The notes under the pieces were generated by a model. The model was not told the DNA's origin. It ran no database searches and saw only the letters and a list, made by a program, of their open reading frames with translations. A DNA stretch of 64,000 nucleotides from Mageeibacillus sp. UBA1212 (GTDB taxonomy: Bacteria; Bacillota; Clostridia; UBA1212): positions 66,230 to 130,229 of the forward strand of contig DBXM01000019.1 in the NCBI GenBank assembly GCA_002309655.1, read 5' to 3'. Positions 41,005 to 48,917 of this stretch are shown here, in pieces (position 1 is the first letter of the stretch; each line of letters begins with the position of its first letter). The position numbers and the translations under genes were made by a program.

Positions 41005-42213
41005 TTACTTTCTCGCTCTCAGGAACGAAGGAATGTCGTCGTCACCGTTGCCGTTGTCCTGGGGCTTGGGCTGCTGCTGAGGCTGAATGGGCTGCTGCGG
41101 CTGCTGGGGCGGAGTATTCAGCGCCTGGCCGAAGTTTGCCTGGAAAGCGTTCTGGGACGGCTTGACGCCGAAGGGCTCGGTGTTGAGCGCGCCCGTGAAG
41201 GTCGTTTCAGCCGGCTGCTCTTTCGCAGAAAAGTCCGCCGCGATGATCGTGATGTACACGAAGTCGCGCAGCTCGTCGCTGTCCTCTTCCGGCTCTCTGG
41301 TACCGAAGATGATGTCGACGTTCGGATCCGCCTTCTCGCAGATCTCGTCGCCGCACCTGGAAATCTCCATCATGTCGAGCTTGTCGCCGAAGTACTGAAC
41401 GAGAACGACCTTTGCGCCGTCGATGGTCGTCTCAAGAAGCTGGTTCTGGGTCGCCCTTGCGAGTGCCTGCTTGAACCTGTCTTCGCCCTTGCCGTAGCCG
41501 ACGCCCATGTGAATGATGCCGCGGTTGGTCATCGTGGTCTTGATGTCCGCGAAGTCGATGTTGATGTCGCCGCACTTCTTGATGATGTCGTAGATGCCTC
41601 TAACCGACTGGGTGAGGATCTCGTCGGCCTTCTTGAAGCTCTCCTTCATCGTGACCTTGTCCTTGAATACCTTGAAGATATTCTGGTTGGGAACGATAAG
41701 CATGGAGTCAACGTTCGCCTTGAGCTCCTGAATGCCCGCCTCCGCGACTCTCATCTTGCGCGGACCTTCAAAGTTGAAAGGCTTGGAAACCACCGCGATG
41801 GTGAGAATGCCCTTCTCCTTCGCGCACTTCGCTATAATAGGAGCCGCGCCTGTGCCGGTGCCGCCGCCCATACCCGCGGTGATGAAAACGACGTCGCAGT
41901 TGTCGAGAACTTTGGAAATCTCGTCAAGGTTCTCCTGAGCCGACTTCGCGCCGACCTCCGGTCTTGCGCCCGCGCCGAGACCTTTGGTCTCCTTCTTGCC
42001 GATCTGGATCTTGACCGGCGCCTTGCACTGAGTGAGAACGTTCACGTCGGTGTTGACCGCCACGAAGGTGACGTCGTCAAGGTTCGAGTCTTCAACCATT
42101 CTGTCGATGGCGTTGTTTCCGCCGCCGCCGACACCCAAAACAACTATTCTTGCGTCGACAAAATCAGCCGCGCCCGCGAAGAGCTCATTGTAATCTTCAA
42201 ATTCGTTTGCCAT
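41005..42213 (-). CDS. ftsZ: Cell division GTPase FtsZ with canonical C-terminal peptide (copy 1)
   Basis: 402 residues. GTP-binding GVGGGGNNAI (about 27-36), tubulin signature GGGTGTGAAP (about 118-127) and T7 loop INIDFADIKT (about 218), which completes GTP hydrolysis in the neighbour subunit. After residue 330 a Gln/Pro-rich linker leads to DDDIPSFLRARK, the peptide that docks on FtsA and SepF. It is therefore the standard Z-ring protein. It is the second of two adjacent ftsZ genes in one orientation, 111 bases after the first. Ribosome site GGGGAGG. Confidence 0.97.
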   Translation of the reverse strand: MANEFEDYNELFAGAADFVDARIVVLGVGGGGNNAIDRMVEDSNLDDVTFVAVNTDVNVLTQCKAPVKIQIGKKETKGLGAGARPEVGAKSAQENLDEISKVLDNCDVVFITAGMGGGTGTGAAPIIAKCAKEKGILTIAVVSKPFNFEGPRKMRVAEAGIQELKANVDSMLIVPNQNIFKVFKDKVTMKESFKKADEILTQSVRGIYDIIKKCGDINIDFADIKTTMTNRGIIHMGVGYGKGEDRFKQALARATQNQLLETTIDGAKVVLVQYFGDKLDMMEISRCGDEICEKADPNVDIIFGTREPEEDSDELRDFVYITIIAADFSAKEQPAETTFTGALNTEPFGVKPSQNAFQANFGQALNTPPQQPQQPIQPQQQPKPQDNGNGDDDIPSFLRARK

Positions 42214-42324
42214 TTTAAACCTCCCCGATGCCGGATGTGGGCCCGGACATCACTTCTTCCGTTTGTAAAATCAATTAGTACCGCTTGTGCTGTTATGTTC
42301 CTGTTTTCGAAAATGTTCGCGGAA

Positions 42325-43398
42325 TCAGAACCCGATCGGACGCCAGTTGTATCCGCCGGTAGAACCGCCCTGGGGCGTTCCCGGATTTCCTGCCGGGGGC
42401 GCCATATTCTCGCCTCCGAGAGGAGCTTCGAACTGTGCCGCGATGATCGTGACCTGCACGAAATCCTTTTCTTCCGTCTCGGTCTCCGGCTCTCTGTAGC
42501 CCCAGATGATCTCCGCGTCCGGGTTGACCGCGTTTGCGATGTACTCGGAGCACTCGTTCATCTGGAAGATGTTGATGTTGTCGCCGTAGAAGTTGAGAAT
42601 GACCTCTTTCGCGTAGTTGATCGAAGTCTCGAGAAGCGGATTCTTGATCGCCATGTCGAGCGCGTCGTGGAAGCGGTTGTCGCCCTTGCCGTAGCCGACG
42701 CCCATGTGAATGATGCCGCGGCCGGCCATGACCGATCTGATGTCGGCAAAGTCGATGTTGACCTCGCCGCGCTTTGTGATGATCTCGCAGATGCCCTTGA
42801 CGTTGCTGCTGAGAACCGTGTCGACTCTCTTGAACGCGTCGTTGACGGTGCACCTGTCTCTGAACACCTTGTAGACGTTGTCGTTCGGAATCACTACCAG
42901 CGAGTCGACGTTCGACTTGAGCTTCTCGATTCCCGCCTCCGCGGTGCGCATCTTCGTCCTGCCCTCAAATGAGAACGGCTTCGTGACGACCGCAACGGTC
43001 AGAATGCCCTTGTTTCTCGCCAGTTCCGCAACGAACGGAGCCGCGCCGGTACCTGTACCGCCGCCCATTCCCGCGGTGATAAACACCATGTCAATGTCCT
43101 CGAGAACGGCCTCGATCTGGTCTCTGGACTCCTCCGCGGCCATTCTGCCCACCTCGGGCTTCGCGCCGCAGCCGACGCCCTTCGTAAGCTTGGCGCCAAG
43201 CGGAATCCTCTTCGGCGCCTTCGAATTCTCGAGAACGCGGAAGTCTGTGTTCATCGCAACGAACTGAACATTTCTCATGCTCTCGTCGTTGATGCTCTCG
43301 TCGATAATGCGGTTCACGGCGTTGTTTCCGCCGCCGCCGATACCGATTATTGCCACCTTGGCATCTCTTACTTGCTCAATATCATAATCAACAGGCAC
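42325..43398 (-). CDS. Second FtsZ paralogue without canonical C-terminal peptide (copy 2)
   Basis: 357 residues from a GTG start after GGGGAGGA. The GTPase core is complete: GIGGGGNNAV (about 20-29), GGGTGTGAAP (about 113) and T7 loop VNIDFADIRS (about 213), so polymerisation and GTP hydrolysis should work. Long stretches match copy 1. The tail is short, Pro/Gly-rich and ends YNWRPIGF rather than in the acidic-IPxFLR peptide, so it should not bind FtsA or SepF in the usual way. It lies between ftsA and copy 1. It may modulate or co-polymerise with copy 1; that is inference. Confidence 0.93.
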   Translation of the reverse strand: MPVDYDIEQVRDAKVAIIGIGGGGNNAVNRIIDESINDESMRNVQFVAMNTDFRVLENSKAPKRIPLGAKLTKGVGCGAKPEVGRMAAEESRDQIEAVLEDIDMVFITAGMGGGTGTGAAPFVAELARNKGILTVAVVTKPFSFEGRTKMRTAEAGIEKLKSNVDSLVVIPNDNVYKVFRDRCTVNDAFKRVDTVLSSNVKGICEIITKRGEVNIDFADIRSVMAGRGIIHMGVGYGKGDNRFHDALDMAIKNPLLETSINYAKEVILNFYGDNINIFQMNECSEYIANAVNPDAEIIWGYREPETETEEKDFVQVTIIAAQFEAPLGGENMAPPAGNPGTPQGGSTGGYNWRPIGF

Positions 43399-43439
43399 GG
43401 TAAATCCTCCCCAATTTCAAAAGAGATTATACTCTTTGT

Positions 43440-43468
43440 ATTATAAAATACCGGATAGTTTTTTTCAA
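43440..43468 (-). promoter_or_regulatory. Promoter of the ftsZ2-ftsZ1 unit
   Basis: Minus strand TTGAAA, 17 bp, TATAAT; a second TATAAT lies 8 bases further on. Confidence 0.65.
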
Positions 43469-43625
43469 TACGTTTCAACGCGCCTTCAGCCGTTTTTTCG
43501 GCCGCAAAAGCGTTTTTTTCTCCGGTTTTCTTCGTTTTTCCGCGTTTTCAGCGGTTTCCGCCGTTTTCCCAAGTTCTTTCCCTTGTGTTTCCCGGCGCTT
43601 TCCCCGGCCGGCGGTTTGTTCTGCG

Positions 43626-44954
43626 TCAGCTCTTTAGTTTCTCGAAAAAGCTCTTGACCGACGATATGATGCCGGCGAAAAACGCCTTTATCTTCTCGCC
43701 GAACGATTTTCCCTCTTTTTCGGGGCCTTCGCCTCTTTCGCCGGAAGCGGTCTCGTTGCGGTTGATGACCGTCGAAGGTCTGCGGCCGTACTTGATCTTG
43801 GACGAGATGTAGATCAGCATTCCGAGCGCGGTCGTGAACGACGTCTTGATTCCGAGATCCTTGCCCTTGTCGACCGCCTCAACGTCGCCCGCCTCGATAA
43901 CCGACTCGAGCACGTTCCCGATGCCCTTAAAGTTCACGATGCCGTCGCCGATAAAGTAGATTTTGTCGATCACCGGCTTGAAAATACCGCTCTTCGCCAT
44001 GACGTCCTTCGCCATCTTGAACGCACTCTTCGCGATCTCCTCGATCCTGGCGTTCATGACGTCGACCACGTACGAAACCTCGACCATGTCCTCTGCGCCC
44101 GCGTCAAGCCTGTCCAGCGGGATCTCCGCGTTGGCCGTGAGAACGTTCCTGGAGGCGTAGCCGTACTCGAATTTCATTCTCGTCGCCTTGTTCTCAGGCA
44201 CCGAAAAGACTTTTTCCAGGTCGCGGGAAATGTTGTTGCCGCCCATCGGCAGCGTGTCGAACGCGAACGGAATTCCGTTGTAGTACACCGAGATCTCGGT
44301 GGATGCGCCGCCCACGTCCGCAATAACCGTAAAGCAGTCCTTCGAGAGGAAGAACGCTGACGCGTCGAAAACCTTCTGGCTCGCGAAGAACGAAGGCACG
44401 AAGCCGTCGACTTTTATGTCAAGGTCGCCCAGAAGCCTGGTCACACGCGCAATCACGTCCGCCTTCGCTACCACCGCGTTCGCCTCAAGCTGCAGCCTGC
44501 TGCACACGGTTCCCTCGGGCTTGTCGAAAAGAAGCTTGTCGTCCGCTCTGAAAGCGACCGGAATGATGTCCACAAGCATCTCGTCCTCGCCGTAAACGAC
44601 GTTCGACGCCTCGTTGAGCACCTCGCCCACGTTGAGGCCCGTAATCGGAGCCGGCGGCACGATCACGACTTCGCCCGACCCGAACACCGGACGCACGAAG
44701 CGGTTGGAAATGCTCACGTAGCACGACTTGATCTCGATGCCGGTCTTGTTCAGAACGGTGTCGACCGCGCTCGAAACGCACCTGTGGAGGTCGGTCCTCT
44801 TGAGGTCTCCCGACAGGTCGATAACGCCCGAAGAAGGGGTCTCGGCTTTTGCGATTATTTTCGGCGTTCCTTTGTCTGTAATGCGCCCGACAAGAATTCT
44901 GACTCCCGTCGTTCCGATGTCCATTACCGCTACGGCAAGTTTCAGGTTGCTCAT
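43626..44954 (-). CDS. ftsA: Cell division actin-like protein FtsA
   Basis: 442 residues. Actin-type ATPase motifs: phosphate-1 AVMDIGTTGVRILVG (about 9), phosphate-2 VIADVGGASTEISVY (about 212) and adenosine motif IYFIGDGIVNFKGI (about 328). The SHS2-like 1C insert lies at about 85-160. After a charged linker the last 18 residues, IKAFFAGIISSVKSFFEKL, form an amphipathic membrane-binding helix. It tethers FtsZ to the membrane. It lies between divIB and the two ftsZ genes and has its own promoter. Ribosome site GGAGAG. Confidence 0.93.
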   Translation of the reverse strand: MSNLKLAVAVMDIGTTGVRILVGRITDKGTPKIIAKAETPSSGVIDLSGDLKRTDLHRCVSSAVDTVLNKTGIEIKSCYVSISNRFVRPVFGSGEVVIVPPAPITGLNVGEVLNEASNVVYGEDEMLVDIIPVAFRADDKLLFDKPEGTVCSRLQLEANAVVAKADVIARVTRLLGDLDIKVDGFVPSFFASQKVFDASAFFLSKDCFTVIADVGGASTEISVYYNGIPFAFDTLPMGGNNISRDLEKVFSVPENKATRMKFEYGYASRNVLTANAEIPLDRLDAGAEDMVEVSYVVDVMNARIEEIAKSAFKMAKDVMAKSGIFKPVIDKIYFIGDGIVNFKGIGNVLESVIEAGDVEAVDKGKDLGIKTSFTTALGMLIYISSKIKYGRRPSTVINRNETASGERGEGPEKEGKSFGEKIKAFFAGIISSVKSFFEKLKS

Positions 44955-45068
44955 TTGTTTCTCTCCAATCGAATTCTAAAATAATCTCTGATTTTCGTGT
45001 GCGCCGGTCTGTCAGTCCGCGCCGTGTTCCGGGAACCTCCCGGCCGCCGCGATTGCCGGCAAATATTA

Positions 45069-45097
45069 ATAATATAAAATCGGCGTTTCTTTTTCAA
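45069..45097 (-). promoter_or_regulatory. Promoter of ftsA
   Basis: Minus strand TTGAAA, 17 bp, TATTAT. Confidence 0.55.
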
Positions 45098-45179
45098 TAG
45101 CCGAAATCGGTTTTTTGAACTCAATTCCGCGTTTTTTCGGCATTTTTAGGGAATTATTCGCGTTCCGGGCTGAAATGTC

Positions 45180-46541
45180 TCAGTCGAGCTCGCCTTCCCC
45201 TTCTTCTCCGCCGCCCTCTCCGGAAGGTTCTGCGGTCGCCTCTTCTTCCGGCGTTCCGGTGGGTTCCGGCGTGTTCTCACCGGGTTCCTCTGTCTCTCCC
45301 GAAGGCTCTTCGGAAGGCTTTTCCGTCTCTTCGGGAATCTCCGTAGGCGAAGGTTCTTCCGTTTCTTCAGGCGTCGGTTCTTCGGTGGGTTCCTCCGTGG
45401 GCTCTTCCGGATTCTCAGTCTCTTCCGGAGGCGATTCCGTCTCCTCCGCAGGCGTTTCGGTCGGATCAGGTTCTTCCGTATTCTCCGGTATCTCCGTCTC
45501 TTCGGGCGCTTCCGTTTCTTCGGGAACTTCCGTCTCTTCCGGCGCTTCCGTCACCGCGGGAACTTCCGTCGGCGTTTCAGTCGGCCTTTCTGTAACCGGC
45601 GGCGCGGCGGTGGGCGTTTCCGTCGGCTCCTCTGTTGGAGCTTCCGTCTCCGGCGGTTCCGGCGTGGCGTTCCTGCTGAACACGTCGTTTCCCGAATCGG
45701 AAAGCGTTATCGTGCCGTCCTTCAGTTCGACCTTCCCGGACCTGAATATCGCCGCAAGCCGCTCCAGCCTCGCGCAGTTCGTGCTGCCGTCGCCCAGCTT
45801 CCCGAACTTCACAACCACGTTGCCGGTGCAGTAAAAGTACGCCTCGTCCTTCCCCGCGAAATAAATCAGCCTCACGCGGCTGTAAAGCGTGTCGTCCGCG
45901 AGCACCGCGTAGTAGAACTCCACAACGTCGCTCCACGCGATTTCGTTCGCGTACTTAATCCTCGACCCGAGATCCGACTGCGTGACGGAAAGTCCGCTCA
46001 CCGCGGGACCATCCACCTCGATGCCCTGCATCCCCACGCTGTCCTCGCTCAGCCTGTCGAGTTCGCAAATCAGCGCCACAACTCCGGCCCTGTCGGTAAC
46101 GACCGCCTCTCCCGCCTCAGTCACTATCACGTAAGCTCCGCGCGGCTCGCCCGAAATATGAAGCGTGCTGCCGCTCAGTTTCACCCTCACGTTCTTGTAC
46201 TGCGGGAATTCAAACGAAATGTCTCTCTCGGCCGCAGTGTACCGCCCCTTCAGCGTCGCAAGAACGCCCCGGAGCCCGTTGGACTTGACAATCGCCGCAA
46301 GCCCGTCCGAGCCGATATACTTTTCCGCATAAGGCATAACATCCGCCTCAAAACCGTCGTCGGCGGATTCGCAAACGATTTTCCTGATTTCAAACGGCTT
46401 CGCGATGGAAAACACCGCCGCAACAATACCTGCGACGACCAGCAAAACGACAACAATCACAACAACGGTCTTCACGACCTTACCGGTGCCGGCTTTCCGG
46501 GTCTTTATCTCTTTTTTGGTGCGTACCCTGTCTCCGTACAT
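45180..46541 (-). CDS. DivIB/FtsQ-like division protein with long Glu/Thr/Pro tail
   Basis: 453 residues from ATG 46541. An in-frame GTG at 46616 is possible but would begin only about 8 bases after the predicted transcription start and lacks a ribosome site. A basic N-terminus is followed by a membrane segment (about 25-47), a POTRA-like first domain (FEIRKIVCE) and a beta domain (NVRVKLSGSTLHI, RGAYVIVTEAGEAVVTD) matching DivIB/FtsQ. From about residue 300 there is an extracellular tail of about 150 residues made of E-T-E-A-P-E-E-T type repeats ending in a Gly/Glu cluster. The place upstream of ftsA supports the call. The function of the tail is unknown. Confidence 0.8.
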   Translation of the reverse strand: MYGDRVRTKKEIKTRKAGTGKVVKTVVVIVVVLLVVAGIVAAVFSIAKPFEIRKIVCESADDGFEADVMPYAEKYIGSDGLAAIVKSNGLRGVLATLKGRYTAAERDISFEFPQYKNVRVKLSGSTLHISGEPRGAYVIVTEAGEAVVTDRAGVVALICELDRLSEDSVGMQGIEVDGPAVSGLSVTQSDLGSRIKYANEIAWSDVVEFYYAVLADDTLYSRVRLIYFAGKDEAYFYCTGNVVVKFGKLGDGSTNCARLERLAAIFRSGKVELKDGTITLSDSGNDVFSRNATPEPPETEAPTEEPTETPTAAPPVTERPTETPTEVPAVTEAPEETEVPEETEAPEETEIPENTEEPDPTETPAEETESPPEETENPEEPTEEPTEEPTPEETEEPSPTEIPEETEKPSEEPSGETEEPGENTPEPTGTPEEEATAEPSGEGGGEEGEGELD

Positions 46542-46630
46542 GTCGTCACGAAACCTTTTCTTCAGTAATCGCTTCTTCAAAAAGCGCGAAAAAGCGCGCG
46601 CCGCGGTTCGCGGCACAAAAACTCAGTGTA

Positions 46631-46659
46631 ATTGTATCATTAAAAACCGCGCTTGTCAC
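46631..46659 (-). promoter_or_regulatory. Promoter of divIB
   Basis: Minus strand GTGACA, 17 bp, TACAAT. Confidence 0.6.
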
Positions 46660-46788
46660 CTTTTTTTACGCAAAAAACACCCTCGCGCGCATAAAACTTC
46701 GCAAAAACCCTTTCCGGTTCCTGATTTCCGCCTTACGCGCGCGGGAGCGGGGGCTCAGCCGCGGTTTAGACCGTCTTTTGTTCTCAAC

Positions 46789-48471
46789 TTAATAGCCGTA
46801 TTCTTCCTCGAGTTCTCTGACAAAAGACCCGGGCTCGAACACCAGGTTTCCGCACCTTGAAGGGTACGCGATGACGAGTTCACTCTTTGCGCGCGTCATC
46901 GCGACGTACATAAGCCGCCTCTCCTCTCTCAGCGCGTTCTCGCCTTTTCCCTCTCCCGACGGGAACTCCCCTTTCACGCAGTCGATAACGATGACCGTGT
47001 CGTATTCGAGTCCCTTCGCAGAGTGAACGGTACTGAGATTAATGAGGCTTGCTTCGTCCGTCTCAAAAGCGTCGATTTCCGCCGCCAGTTCCATGAATCC
47101 GTCTCCTGACAAAGCCTTCCCGGCAATGATCGCTGCGGCTCTTTCCAGCACCGCTGCATAGAGGTGTCTCCTCCCTGCTCCGATGCCCGCCATAACCGCC
47201 CCGATCGCCCCGGACTTCACCAGCCTTCTGTAAATTGTCCCAATGTCCGGAAAAACGCCCGGTCCCTTACGCTCCAGGAACGCCTCCTCTTCGCATTTTA
47301 TCAGCTCCGCAACTGCGTCCGTGAATCCGCTCTCACCGAACTTAACGCGCTCTCCGCCGACCCTTGGCCGGATATCGATTTTCCGCTTTTTTTCGGCAAA
47401 AAACAGCTTCGTCAACACTACGACGGCGCTGGCGTTGTTTCTGTAAAGAACGCACGCGCTCCTCCCTTTCGCCGCGCAGTCGAGCATCTTCGCCACCGCA
47501 AAATCCGCCTGTTTTTCGGTATCCGCGAACCTCATCAGCGACACGCTTCCTCCGGCCCCTTTGTGCGCGCTCAGGCGCTTTCCGAACCGCCCTTCGTTTC
47601 CGCGAATGAACCTCGACGCAACCTCCACGATCTCGCTGTTCGACCTGTAATTTCTTTCGAGCATATAGACCGTCCGCGCCCCGAGCCCTCTCAGAATGTC
47701 CGGCTCCGCGCCTCTGAATCCGTAAATCGACTGGTCGTCGTCCGCCACATAGAAAATGTTGCCGTCGGAAATGAGTTCGATAATCTCCGCCTGAACCGCC
47801 GACAGGTCCTGCGCCTCGTCCACCTGCGTGAACGAAAACGCTCTCCTCGTCTCCCGGAGAAACTCCGCGTCGCTTTTAAGAATCCGCACCGCCTCCGCGA
47901 GCATGTCGTCAAAGTCGATCAGTCCGAGCCGCCTTTTGGTCTCTGCGTACAGAACCGCCACGTCGTCCGCGATGCTGAAGAACCTTTTGCTTTTCGCGTC
48001 CGTCTGTCTCTCGATAAAGTTCTTCTCCGTCTCTGACACGCTTCTCTTCAGTTCCCGCAGCACGTCCTTCGACGCGTCCGTTCCCGTGATACCGCGGTAA
48101 AGCCTTTTCAGAATGTCCTCCGTTTCCGCCTGCTCAAGCACCGCCGGCGGCGCCTCTCCTCTTTTTTCAAGCCGCCGCCTGATAAGATAGTAGCAGTACG
48201 CGTGAACCGTCGAAAACCTCGCCGCGCTCCCGGGAATGCCGACCCTCCTTAAAAGGTTCTCTCCCCGCTCTTTCATCTCTTCGCACGCGTGACGGTTGAA
48301 CGAAAGCGTCAGCACGACCCCGCTTCCGCAAGTATCTCCGTTTCCGCCTTCGCATCCCGCTACGTGGTTCCGCCGCCCTTCGCACGCCAGCCTTGCCGCC
48401 CGGAGCGCAATCACTCTGGTCTTTCCGCTGCCCGGGCCCGCCACGCAGAGCGCACGTCCTTCGCCGTGCAT
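46789..48471 (-). CDS. UvrD/PcrA-type superfamily 1 helicase
   Basis: 560 residues from the first ATG. Walker A AGPGSGKTR (about 11-19), motif II VDEAQDLSAVQ, motif III VADDDQSIYGFRGA, motif IV ERNYRSNSEIVE, motif V STVHSAKGLEYD and motif VI VAMTRAKSEL are all present, giving a 3'-5' DNA helicase of repair type. It is shorter than PcrA (about 730 residues), mostly in the 2B region. The Q motif of the family, LSGEQLSAV, is encoded just upstream of this ATG in the same frame, so the true start is probably further up. The only suitably placed codon is ACG at 48543, nine bases after GGGAGGAG. Confidence 0.88.
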   Translation of the reverse strand: MHGEGRALCVAGPGSGKTRVIALRAARLACEGRRNHVAGCEGGNGDTCGSGVVLTLSFNRHACEEMKERGENLLRRVGIPGSAARFSTVHAYCYYLIRRRLEKRGEAPPAVLEQAETEDILKRLYRGITGTDASKDVLRELKRSVSETEKNFIERQTDAKSKRFFSIADDVAVLYAETKRRLGLIDFDDMLAEAVRILKSDAEFLRETRRAFSFTQVDEAQDLSAVQAEIIELISDGNIFYVADDDQSIYGFRGAEPDILRGLGARTVYMLERNYRSNSEIVEVASRFIRGNEGRFGKRLSAHKGAGGSVSLMRFADTEKQADFAVAKMLDCAAKGRSACVLYRNNASAVVVLTKLFFAEKKRKIDIRPRVGGERVKFGESGFTDAVAELIKCEEEAFLERKGPGVFPDIGTIYRRLVKSGAIGAVMAGIGAGRRHLYAAVLERAAAIIAGKALSGDGFMELAAEIDAFETDEASLINLSTVHSAKGLEYDTVIVIDCVKGEFPSGEGKGENALREERRLMYVAMTRAKSELVIAYPSRCGNLVFEPGSFVRELEEEYGY

Positions 48472-48646
48472 TACCGCCGAAAGCTGCTCTCCGCTGAGTT
48501 TCCCTATCTCGTCGGCAAACGCCTCCTGAAAAACACTATCCGTTTAGAAGCACTCCTCCCGGCACATGCCGGCATTTTCGCGAACAAGCCACAGATCTCC
48601 GAAATCGCGGGGTTTCAAGCCGCCTTTCCGCCTCGCCCCGAAGGTT

Positions 48647-48674
48647 ATTCTACACCGTTTTTGCGGCGTTGCAA
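48647..48674 (-). promoter_or_regulatory. Promoter of the helicase gene
   Basis: Minus strand TTGCAA, 16 bp, TAGAAT. The leader contains a perfect CCGGCA-TG-TGCCGG hairpin whose 3' arm touches the ribosome site GGGAGGAG (48560-48553). Confidence 0.45.
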
Positions 48675-48810
48675 GCGGAAAAATATTTCCCGCGGACCTG
48701 GGAAATAACAAATTTTATTGTCCAAAAAACCGGTGGATTTTCCGCCTCTTCAAAGTGCAAATCCATCCACCCGCACGGCAGCTGTTTTGACCTATTTCTA
48801 GAATAATACA

Positions 48811-48840
48811 GCCGCACCCCCGAAAAATCGGAGGTGCGGC
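48811..48840 (-). terminator. Probable terminator of the NPGTG surface protein gene
   Basis: GCCGCACC pairs with GGTGCGGC; the minus strand continues TGTATTATTCT, a poor T-run. The rest of 48675-48917 shows no gene. Confidence 0.5.
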
Positions 48841-48917
48841 CGGCCCGGTTTGAAACCGGTTCAAAGCCTATTCAGGCCTTATTCATTTTCGTTTACCGAA
48901 TTGGTTATCAACCGGAA

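Noticed and set aside
40984..42972. Open frame of 662 codons opposite both ftsZ genes
   Set aside because: Antisense to two highly conserved GTPases; it crosses the gap between them and has no recognisable domain.
45180..45700. Dense short repeats, considered as a CRISPR array
   Set aside because: They are in-frame Glu/Thr/Pro codon repeats of the DivIB tail with no unique spacers.
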